Shown here piece by piece: positions 1 to 6,180 of a stretch of 16,149 bases of DNA (the first letter of the stretch is position 1; each line of letters begins with the position of its first letter). Source of the stretch: Methylomicrobium sp035916875 (GTDB lineage Bacteria > Pseudomonadota > Gammaproteobacteria > Methylococcales > Methylomonadaceae); contig NZ_JAXUHN010000024.1 in assembly GCF_035916875.1 (NCBI RefSeq), forward strand, positions 1 through 16,149. Direction: 5' to 3'. The notes under the pieces are model-generated. The model made no database searches. It saw nothing but the letters and a program-made list of their open reading frames with translations, and was not told where the DNA came from. The position numbers and the translations under genes were made by a program.

Positions 1-159
1 TCGAATCATCGCTGCACGGTTTTTGAGGATAAAGACCTATTATTTGTGCATTAATTATAGCAAATATCGCCAAAGAAATATTCATAATCAATGGGTTGTA
101 TTTACTGAGCAGGCTCTAATTATTTTGGAAAAGAAACATTCAATATGAAGGAGATTACT

Positions 160-567
160 ATGCCTAACAGACTAATGTTAGTTATGTTCACTTTAACAGG
201 CGGTTTACTCATGATGACCGGCCCTGTTAGAGCCGAACAGGGTGCACCCCTCTATTTGGCGGCCGACTCGTCATTGGAAAATACCAAGAGCAATGTTCGC
301 GACCAGAACGATGCGACATTAACCCCGGAAGATCAAAAGGAATCCGCAAGTGACATCAAAATCACGGCTGAAATACGTCAAGCCGTGGTTAGAGATAAGT
401 CTCTATCAGTTAATGCGCAGAATGTAAAAATCATTACCCGTAACGGGAAGGTGACTTTGCGCGGACCTGTTGCGACTGAAGCCGAAAGCACAAAACTGCA
501 ACAAATCGCCAAGGAAACCCCCGGTGTCGTGCAGGTAGATAATCAACTTGAAAATATAGCGCCATAA
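160..567 (+). CDS. Secreted single-BON-domain protein
   Basis: Periplasmic BON-domain protein, probably an envelope-stress protein related to part of OsmY. An upstream in-frame ATG exists at 145, but AAGGAG at 148-153 lies six bases before the ATG at 160, so 160 is the likely start. The first 25 residues form a signal peptide (MPNRL, then a hydrophobic stretch, ending VRA before EQG). A polar linker follows. The C-terminal ~70 residues carry the BON pattern: a helix (ITAEIRQAVV), the strand NVKIITRNGKVTLRG, and the ending TPGVVQVDNQLENI. OsmY has two BON domains and this protein has one. BON domains are known to bind membranes or phospholipid; the exact role here is inferred. The next gene starts 17 bases after the stop, so the two are probably cotranscribed. 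Confidence 0.85.
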   Translation: MPNRLMLVMFTLTGGLLMMTGPVRAEQGAPLYLAADSSLENTKSNVRDQNDATLTPEDQKESASDIKITAEIRQAVVRDKSLSVNAQNVKIITRNGKVTLRGPVATEAESTKLQQIAKETPGVVQVDNQLENIAP

Positions 568-584
568 CGGCCTGGGAGAATGTC

Positions 585-1106
585 ATGAGTAAAGCAGTTT
601 TTTGTATCGCCCAAAGCATCGATCAGACAGAGGAAATTGTGACTAACCTTAAAACGGCTGGTTTTTCCAACAATGATATATCCGTGCTCCTTCCCGACAA
701 ATCCTCTACCAAGGATTTTGCTTATGAAAAGCACACCAAAGCGCCGGAAGGGGCTGCGATTGGCGGGGCAGTTGGTTTAGGCACCGGCGCCGTGCTCGGA
801 TTGCTGGCCGGGATCGGCAGTCTGGCTATTCCCGGAGTCGGCGCGTTCATCGCCGCCGGACCCATTATGGGCGCCTTGAGCGGTGCGGCAGTCGGCGCCG
901 CCACAGGCGGTTTGACGGGTGCGTTAATAGGGCTGGGTATTCCGGAGTATGAAGCCAAACGCTATGAAGGAAAAATCAAGGGAGGAAGCGCATTGATTTC
1001 TGTCCATACGGCAAGCAGCGAAGCGATCGATAAAGCGAAAGAAATCTTCGAGCGGGCTCATGCGGAGGATATTTCCTCGACTGAGGAATCGTCCATAGCG
1101 ACGTAA
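585..1106 (+). CDS. Glycine-zipper general-stress-type membrane protein
   Basis: A 173-residue protein in three parts. Residues 1-55 form an alpha/beta segment (KAVFCIAQSIDQTEEIVTNL) like that of proteins annotated as general stress protein or DUF3341. Residues 58-125 are very rich in Gly and Ala with GxxxG spacing (AIGGAVGLGTGAVLG and AAVGAATGGLTGALIGLGIP), a glycine zipper that should pack in or on a membrane. Residues 126-173 are a second small alpha/beta segment (KGGSALISVHTASSEAIDKAKEIF) ending in an acidic, serine-rich tail. There is no signal peptide. GGGAGA at 574-579 supports the start. It lies between a BON gene and a DUF2383 gene, which suggests a stress operon. Biochemical function is unknown. 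Confidence 0.8.
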   Translation: MSKAVFCIAQSIDQTEEIVTNLKTAGFSNNDISVLLPDKSSTKDFAYEKHTKAPEGAAIGGAVGLGTGAVLGLLAGIGSLAIPGVGAFIAAGPIMGALSGAAVGAATGGLTGALIGLGIPEYEAKRYEGKIKGGSALISVHTASSEAIDKAKEIFERAHAEDISSTEESSIAT

Positions 1107-1128
1107 GCATTGGTAATCAATGCCACGT
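1101..1128 (+). other. Intergenic hairpin after the glycine-zipper gene
   Basis: GCATTG (1107-1112) and CAATGC (1118-1123) form a perfect 6-bp stem around a 5-base loop. Flanking ACGT blocks (1101-1104 and 1125-1128) can add four pairs across a small AA/C internal loop. No T-run follows, so it is not a classic intrinsic terminator. It could stabilise or process mRNA between the second and third genes of the operon. Confidence 0.4.
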
Positions 1129-1159
1129 ATTCAATCACTTATCACAGAGGAATTTTATT

Positions 1160-1603
1160 ATGCATAACATAGATACATTGAACAAATTGCTGAAAGATGA
1201 ATTATCCGCCACCGAAACCTATCAACAGGCGTTGGATAAACTTCGGGACGATGCCGAACTGGGCGGATCGAAGTCTATCACTCAACTTCATGAGGCGCAT
1301 AAAGATGCGGTTTCCAGTTTACAGTCGCTGATCAACCGACTAGGAGGAACGCCTTCTGAAGACTCGGGAAGCTGGGGTACGTGGGCGAAATTCGTTCAGG
1401 GAGGCGCCAATTTGCTGGGTAAAAAAGCGGCATTAATGGCGTTGCAGGGAGGCGAAAAAAGCGGCGCGGAAGCCTATGAGGAAGCGCTGCGGGATGCTGA
1501 ACTGACTTCGGACATTCGTTCCTTGATCGAAACGAAACTGCTGCCTGCCCAACAAGCCCATATTCGCACGTTGGATCGGCTGTTGGAAGCAGACACAGCT
1601 TAG
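1160..1603 (+). CDS. DUF2383 / PA2169-family four-helix-bundle protein
   Basis: A 147-residue, almost fully helical protein of the ferritin-like DUF2383 (PA2169) family. Characteristic features are the start DTLNKLLKDELSATETYQQAL, the segment HEAHKDAVSSLQSLINRLGG, the Gly-rich turn GSWGTWAKFVQGGANLLGKKAAL, and the ending ETKLLPAQQAHIRTLDRLL. Glu and His residues on successive helices (ELSATETY, HEAHKD, EKSGAEAYEEAL, PAQQAHI) could bind metal as in ferritin-like proteins, but metal binding is unproven. AGAGGAA at 1146-1152 precedes the ATG. There is no signal peptide, so it is probably cytosolic. It lies 53 bases after the glycine-zipper gene, same strand, likely the same stress operon. Confidence 0.87.
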   Translation: MHNIDTLNKLLKDELSATETYQQALDKLRDDAELGGSKSITQLHEAHKDAVSSLQSLINRLGGTPSEDSGSWGTWAKFVQGGANLLGKKAALMALQGGEKSGAEAYEEALRDAELTSDIRSLIETKLLPAQQAHIRTLDRLLEADTA

Positions 1604-1729
1604 GCCTTCAAACCCAACCCTAAGTCTGAAGTTTTAAAGTGATGTCGGCATGGACCGGATAGAGGTTCGCGCCGGCTTTATTAAATCCCCCAAAAAAAAA
1701 TCGTTACTAATAAACCAAGGAGTTTTAAC

Positions 1730-2260
1730 ATGCCTTCAACGGTACCTGATGTCATTTTTAAAACACGCGTCCGCGACGAAAGTGTCGGCGGCGAAAACCC
1801 GTTTCGCTGGCAGGATGTCAGCACCAATGACGTTTTTAAAGGAAAAAAAATTGTGATATTGGCACTCCCGGGTGCCTATACGCCGACTTGCTCAAGCAAA
1901 CATTTACCTGGATTTGACGCCAAATATCGGGAACTTATTGATCAGGGTATTGATGAAGTGTATTGCGTGAGTGTTAATGATGCCTTTGTGATGTATCAAT
2001 GGGGCAAGCATCTGGACATCAAGCACGTAAAAATGTTGCCCGATGGCAATGGCGATTTTACCCGGGCCATGGGCATGCTGGTAAAAAAAGAGAACGTTGG
2101 ATTCGGCAATCGTTCATGGCGCTATTCAATGGTTGTCGAGGATAAAAAAATTCTCAAATTATTCAGCGAACCCGGCCAGGTTGACAATTGCCCGGATGAC
2201 CCCTTTACGGTTAGCGATGCGGATACTCTACTCGATTATTTAAAACGAAATCGAGCATAG
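1730..2260 (+). CDS. Prx5-type peroxiredoxin
   Basis: Thiol peroxidase of the Prx5 subfamily, reducing hydrogen peroxide and organic hydroperoxides. The active-site signature LPGAYTPTCSSKHLPGF is present: Pro47, Thr51 and peroxidatic Cys54. The catalytic Arg is Arg131 in NRSWRYSMVV. Cys79 and Cys154 (QVDNCPDDPF) are extra cysteines; either could be a resolving residue, and many family members use glutathione or glutaredoxin. At 176 residues it has no fused glutaredoxin domain, unlike the hybrid Prx-Grx of Haemophilus and purple sulfur bacteria. AAGGAG at 1717-1722 fixes the start. A glutathione reductase gene follows 33 bases later on the same strand, so glutathione is the likely electron source. 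Confidence 0.93.
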   Translation: MPSTVPDVIFKTRVRDESVGGENPFRWQDVSTNDVFKGKKIVILALPGAYTPTCSSKHLPGFDAKYRELIDQGIDEVYCVSVNDAFVMYQWGKHLDIKHVKMLPDGNGDFTRAMGMLVKKENVGFGNRSWRYSMVVEDKKILKLFSEPGQVDNCPDDPFTVSDADTLLDYLKRNRA

Positions 2261-2293
2261 CCTGAATTCCTTTTACTTTTACGAGACGCGTCA

Positions 2294-3646
2294 ATGGCTC
2301 GCTACGATTTTGATTTGTTTGTAATTGGCGCCGGATCAGGCGGTGTGCGGGCGGCACGCATGGCATCGGATCGTGGTGTCAGAGTCGCCATCGCTGAAGA
2401 GCGATATTTAGGCGGCACATGTGTCAATGTGGGTTGTGTGCCCAAAAAACTGTTGGTTTATGCCTCACAATTCCAAGAACAATTCGATGCGGCAGCGGGT
2501 TTTGGCTGGACGGTCGGAAAATCACAATTTAACTGGTCAAGTTTGATCGCCAATAAAAATCAGGAGATTGAGCGGCTACATGCTGTCTATCACGCCTTGC
2601 TGCAAAAATCGGGTGCCAGTCTTATCAAGGGCAGGGCAACTGTGTTCGATGCGCACACTGTCGCTGCGGATGGCAAAAATTACAGCGCCGAACGCATTCT
2701 GATTGCAACCGGCGGCTGGCCGTTTGTTCCTGATATACCTGGTAAACAACATATCGTCACATCGAATGACATGTTTTTCCTCGAACAATTGCCCAAACGT
2801 ATCATTATCGTCGGTGGCGGCTACATCGCGGTGGAATTTGCCTGCATTCTTCATGGCCTTGGAGTCAAGGTTACCATTTGTCATCGTGGACACAAACTGC
2901 TGAGAGGTTTTGATGAGGATATACGTGATTTTCTAGTCCATGAAATGACCAAAAAAGGTATCAATATTCTTCTCAATACCGATATTGAGGCGATAGAACG
3001 TTCAGGCGACTCATTTTCAGTCCGGCTTATTGATGGCAGCAAAGCGAGCACGGATCTAGTGATGTATGCCACCGGCAGAACACCGAATTCAACCGGATTT
3101 GGCTTAGAGACGCTGGGCGTGGAACTGGACAGCGAAGGTGCCATTAAGGTCAATGGTGACTATCAAACCAATGTACCCTCCATTTATGCACTGGGTGATG
3201 TGACCAACCGGTTCAACCTGACGCCGGTCGCCATAGCGGAGGGGATGGCGCTGGTGAACAAGTTATATGTCAAGCAACCGAAACCGGTGGATTATGACAC
3301 GATTCCCACTGCGGTTTTCAGCCAGCCCGCAATTGGTACGGTAGGCCTAACCGAAACACAGGCGCGCGAAAAATTCCCGGACATCGACATTTACAAAACC
3401 CGTTTCACCCCAATGAAAAATACCCTTTCCGGAATGGATGAAAAAACCCTGATAAAAATGATCGTGGTGCGCAGCACGGGTCGGGTTGTCGGTATACACA
3501 TGGTAGGGACCGATGCGCCTGAAATTATCCAGGGCATGGCGGTCGCCATTCGAGCCGGTGCGACCAAAGCAGTCTTTGACTCGACGGTCGGCATACACCC
3601 TACCGCTGCCGAAGAGTTTGTTACTCTGCGTGACGCCCTGCATTAA
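2294..3646 (+). CDS. gor: Glutathione-disulfide reductase
   Basis: FAD-dependent pyridine nucleotide-disulfide oxidoreductase that reduces oxidised glutathione, in the cytosol. The 450-residue length matches the family. The FAD motif GAGSGG is at 12-17. The redox-active disulfide is Cys43-Cys48 in GGTCVNVGCVPKK. The second dinucleotide fold starts at RIIIVGGGYIAVEFA. Aligned by eye with E. coli Gor, both arginines that select NADPH are kept (HRGHKLLR), so NADPH is the likely donor. The FAD-binding segment near SIYALGDV is present. The C-terminal HPTAAEE holds catalytic His435 and Glu440. The ribosome site is weak (GAGA near 2283). Pairing with the upstream peroxiredoxin suggests one peroxide-detoxifying module. 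A related glutathione-amide reductase cannot be excluded by sequence alone. Confidence 0.94.
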   Translation: MARYDFDLFVIGAGSGGVRAARMASDRGVRVAIAEERYLGGTCVNVGCVPKKLLVYASQFQEQFDAAAGFGWTVGKSQFNWSSLIANKNQEIERLHAVYHALLQKSGASLIKGRATVFDAHTVAADGKNYSAERILIATGGWPFVPDIPGKQHIVTSNDMFFLEQLPKRIIIVGGGYIAVEFACILHGLGVKVTICHRGHKLLRGFDEDIRDFLVHEMTKKGINILLNTDIEAIERSGDSFSVRLIDGSKASTDLVMYATGRTPNSTGFGLETLGVELDSEGAIKVNGDYQTNVPSIYALGDVTNRFNLTPVAIAEGMALVNKLYVKQPKPVDYDTIPTAVFSQPAIGTVGLTETQAREKFPDIDIYKTRFTPMKNTLSGMDEKTLIKMIVVRSTGRVVGIHMVGTDAPEIIQGMAVAIRAGATKAVFDSTVGIHPTAAEEFVTLRDALH

Positions 3647-3763
3647 GTGAAGAAGATAGGCGCAGATAAAGATGGCAAACTGGAACAACATGAATACCAC
3701 AAATGCGTATCAACGCAGCGAAATTTGTCTCCTGTGTACGTTAGCGCACTGAACTTTGACTGA
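3647..3763 (+). pseudogene. Decayed EF-hand fragment
   Basis: The frame that continues directly after the gor stop (GTG at 3647, TGA at 3761) reads VKKIGADKDGKLEQHEYHKC. This fits an EF-hand entering helix and loop: position 3 Asp, 5 Asp, 6 Gly, 8 Leu and 12 Glu are right, while position 1 is Gly instead of Asp. No complete calcium-binding protein surrounds it and there is no good ribosome site. It is best read as a relic of an EF-hand gene, with chance resemblance the alternative. Confidence 0.4.
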
Positions 3764-3873
3764 AAAACGCCTACCCTTCAGGCTCCGAGCGTGACTTTGC
3801 AAGTTGGCCGGGTTTACCAGCGGGCGTCTCGAAAGCATCCGCACCACAATTTTTCATTGCCAAAGGATTTCTT

Positions 3874-4140
3874 ATGAACCATTCAATCATCATAACTGCA
3901 CTGATTGCCGCGCTAAGCCTTACCGCTTGTGACAATCGAGAACCCTCCAAAACCGTGGTCAACGTTCCTCCCGCGCCTGCGGGTGCCCCCGGCCCCGCGG
4001 GACCTGCGGGCGCAACCGGCGACGTAGGCAACCAGGGTGACACGGGCGCCAAAGGTACGACAGGCGCGCAGGGTGAAACCGGCAAATCCGGTGAAGGCAC
4101 TACAGTGATCGTTGCGCCACCCGCGGAGCCGGCTAAATAA
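3874..4140 (+). CDS. Collagen-like repeat lipoprotein
   Basis: An 88-residue lipoprotein. Residues 1-19 are a type II signal peptide with lipobox LTAC, so Cys19 should be lipidated. After a short Pro-rich spacer come 13 uninterrupted Gly-X-Y triplets (GAPGPAGPAGATG... to GKSGEG), about residues 38-76, which should form a short collagen-type triple helix. The tail TTVIVAPPAEPAK ends the protein. Asp after the Cys (CDN) could favour inner-membrane retention under the E. coli +2 rule, which may not hold here. AAAGGA just upstream supports the ATG. The catalase-like gene starts 26 bases after the stop, so they are probably cotranscribed. Function unknown; surface anchoring or trimerisation is inference. 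Confidence 0.8.
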   Translation: MNHSIIITALIAALSLTACDNREPSKTVVNVPPAPAGAPGPAGPAGATGDVGNQGDTGAKGTTGAQGETGKSGEGTTVIVAPPAEPAK

Positions 4141-4166
4141 ATTGATCCAGAAGAGGTCGGAAACCC

Positions 4167-5225
4167 ATGAAAATAGGGAACCAAAACCTTCCTTTGTGCC
4201 TGGTTCTGTTGTCAGCCTCTTCGGTTTGGGCAGCCGGTCACGAGGAAATCCCTCCGACAGAGGCGGCGGCGACCCAACAGATCGTATCGATGATCGAGAA
4301 GAGCGTGCGGGTGGAAGCGGGTAACGGTTCGTCGGCGCACAGAGACGCGCATGCCAAAGCTCACGGTTGTGTGCGAGCAGAATTTAGCGTCACCCCAAAA
4401 CAGGTGCCGGAGGATCTTCGGGTTGGGATCTTCGCGGAGGCCCGCACCTATCCGGCTTGGATTCGCTACTCCAACGCTTCCGGAAAAGTGCAGGACGACT
4501 CGGTCGGCGACGCCCGCGGGATGGCGATCAAGCTGATCGGAGTCGAGCACAGCACGTCCGGCACCCAGGATTTTTTGATGATTAACCACCCCGTGTTCCT
4601 GGTTCGGAACGCAGCGGACTACGTTGAATTTCAGCAGGCGCTTTCGGAAGGCAATTCCGTCAAATTTTTTTTCCCTGGCTTAAATCCGTTTAATTTTCGT
4701 TTGCATGAATTTGGCATCGCCAACGCGATCCGAAGCACAAAGGCTGTCAATCCACTGAACTCCCGATATTGGAGTACGACGCCTTATCTTCTCGGCAATA
4801 CCGCGATGAAATTCTCTGCTCGCCCCTGCGGCGCCGCATCGCCGTTCGTCGAAAACGCTTCACCGAATTTCCTGCGCGAAAATATGCAGAAGCAGCTTGC
4901 CCAAGGCCAAGCCTGCTTTGACTTCATGATTCAGCGACAAAGCCGTCCGTCGGAAATGCCCATCGAGGATCCCACGATTGAATGGAGCGAAAAAGACTCA
5001 CCCTTTATTCCTGTCGCGCGGATCACAATCCCAACTCAGGCATTCGACTCGCCCGAACAGTCGGCGTTTTGCGAAAACCTTTCTTTCACGCCCTGGCATG
5101 CGCTCCCCGCGCATCAACCTCTAGGCGGAATCAACCGTGTGCGTAAGACCGTCTACGAGACGATTTCCCGTCTTCGCCATGAACTTAACGGCGACAAGCG
5201 CAGTGAACCCCGAGGCGCGTTTTGA
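4167..5225 (+). CDS. Exported catalase-fold haem protein
   Basis: A 352-residue member of the catalase superfamily, shorter than classical catalases (about 480 or more residues). Residues 1-23 look like a signal peptide (MKIGNQNLPLCLVLLSASSVWAAG), so it should act in the periplasm. The catalase elements are visible: distal His62 in RDAHAKAHG (compare RVVHAKG of catalase), distal Asn140 in MINHPVFLVRN, and the proximal pair Arg326 and Tyr330 in RKTVY (compare the catalase pattern RxxxY), Tyr330 being the likely haem ligand. This minimal group includes catalase-related peroxidases and the lipid-hydroperoxide enzymes fused to lipoxygenases in corals, so substrate may be H2O2 or an organic hydroperoxide. 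It follows a collagen-like lipoprotein gene. Confidence 0.85.
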   Translation: MKIGNQNLPLCLVLLSASSVWAAGHEEIPPTEAAATQQIVSMIEKSVRVEAGNGSSAHRDAHAKAHGCVRAEFSVTPKQVPEDLRVGIFAEARTYPAWIRYSNASGKVQDDSVGDARGMAIKLIGVEHSTSGTQDFLMINHPVFLVRNAADYVEFQQALSEGNSVKFFFPGLNPFNFRLHEFGIANAIRSTKAVNPLNSRYWSTTPYLLGNTAMKFSARPCGAASPFVENASPNFLRENMQKQLAQGQACFDFMIQRQSRPSEMPIEDPTIEWSEKDSPFIPVARITIPTQAFDSPEQSAFCENLSFTPWHALPAHQPLGGINRVRKTVYETISRLRHELNGDKRSEPRGAF

Positions 5226-5325
5226 ATTTAATTCCCCGATTTGAAACTCATCAAAAATGATGGATTGATTAGCCGTGTGGGACTTGTCTTGAATTTTAGC
5301 GAACGAATATTTACAGGAGAACATC

Positions 5326-5529
5326 ATGAAACCTACCACCCCCAATGTGCATCAAAACACTGAAAATCTGACTTCTGATGAATCCGGCATCGTGCTCGAT
5401 CCGTCGGATAAGACGGCCAGGATTTCCGAACTTGCTTATTACAAGGCGGAAAAAAGAGGGTTCGAACCGGGTCGTGACCTGGAAGATTGGCTTGAAGCTG
5501 AACAGGAATTGGCGTCGAAAGAGGAATAG
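5326..5529 (+). CDS. DUF2934 small protein
   Basis: A 67-residue cytosolic protein whose second half matches DUF2934: ARISELAYYKAEKRGFEPG followed by DLEDWLEAEQEL. The conserved core is AYY.AE.RGFEPG then WLEAE. An acidic, Ser/Thr-rich N-terminal third precedes it. AGGAG about eight bases upstream supports the ATG. DUF2934 proteins are common in environmental Proteobacteria, often near stress genes, and have no established function. It is the last + strand gene before the convergent PAS gene. Confidence 0.8.
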   Translation: MKPTTPNVHQNTENLTSDESGIVLDPSDKTARISELAYYKAEKRGFEPGRDLEDWLEAEQELASKEE

Positions 5530-5604
5530 GTTCGATTGAATGCCAACCGTGTGACTTTAGCCGGGTGTCCGTAAAATCGGGGGAAGATCAAACGCAAACG
5601 CCCG

Positions 5605-6180
5605 TTAACCAACCTGCTCGGACTCCGCCTTTTGTTGGGTAATATCGGTTAGCGCGACTCGCAACACCTGAGGTGCATTCGCTGTTTCTTTGCGCAGGCA
5701 GTCGAGATGGCCATAAAACAGCATTCCATCGGCACGTTTCATCTCCAGTCCGAACTTTTGCTGCCCACCTTTGGGGTTTTCCATCATGTTCAAGAAAAGG
5801 CGATACCAACGATCTTTATCCGGGTCAGAGACAAACGTCGAGAAACGCTGATGGATCAGTTTTGCGCGATCGACACCCAGCAATGCGGCACCGGTCAGGT
5901 TGATTTCGCTGATCATACCGTGACGGTTGATGGTGATGTAGGCGACCGGGGCAAATTCATAAAGATCCGCATAGTGATCCCGGGCTTCTTCCATTGCGGC
6001 ATGAGCCCTTCGCAGCTCTTCGTTCTGCATTTCCAGCTCGACTTTATGTACGAGAAGTTCATGCAGCAGGATTTCAGTAGGCTGGGCTGCCAAATGATTG
6101 GGGGATAAACTACCCACCATGGCTTCGGCCGCTGCTCTTAACGACTTGCGCCGCTCAATTCCATCCCATTCTTGGTTCAT
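5605..6180 (-). CDS. PAS-domain protein without output domain
   Basis: A 191-residue soluble protein. It begins with DGIERRK, a motif common at the N terminus of signalling proteins. A coiled coil follows at about 38-72 (LLHELLVHKVELEMQNEELRR), then one PAS domain at about 70-182 (YEFAPVAYITINRHGMISEIN to RVALTDITQQK). It stops right after the PAS/PAC end, where a histidine kinase or GGDEF domain usually begins. So it is either a dedicated sensor partner or the truncated front of a kinase. Its ATG overlaps the TGA of the CheB/CheR gene by four bases (ATGA, 6177-6180), which implies translational coupling and a shared pathway. No transmembrane segment is seen. Confidence 0.85.
   Translation of the reverse strand: MNQEWDGIERRKSLRAAAEAMVGSLSPNHLAAQPTEILLHELLVHKVELEMQNEELRRAHAAMEEARDHYADLYEFAPVAYITINRHGMISEINLTGAALLGVDRAKLIHQRFSTFVSDPDKDRWYRLFLNMMENPKGGQQKFGLEMKRADGMLFYGHLDCLRKETANAPQVLRVALTDITQQKAESEQVG

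Noticed and set aside
1650..1856. A 68-codon frame overlapping the peroxiredoxin start
   Set aside because: It has no family match by eye and overlaps the peroxiredoxin, which has a strong ribosome site and a full active-site motif.
3874..4140. Gly-X-Y repeat as a CRISPR-like or tandem DNA repeat
   Set aside because: The nucleotide units differ too much; the regularity is at the protein level.
3771..4184. A 137-codon minus-strand frame rich in Pro, Ala and Gly
   Set aside because: It is the complement of the collagen-like repeats; the + strand frame has a lipobox, ribosome site and perfect triplets.
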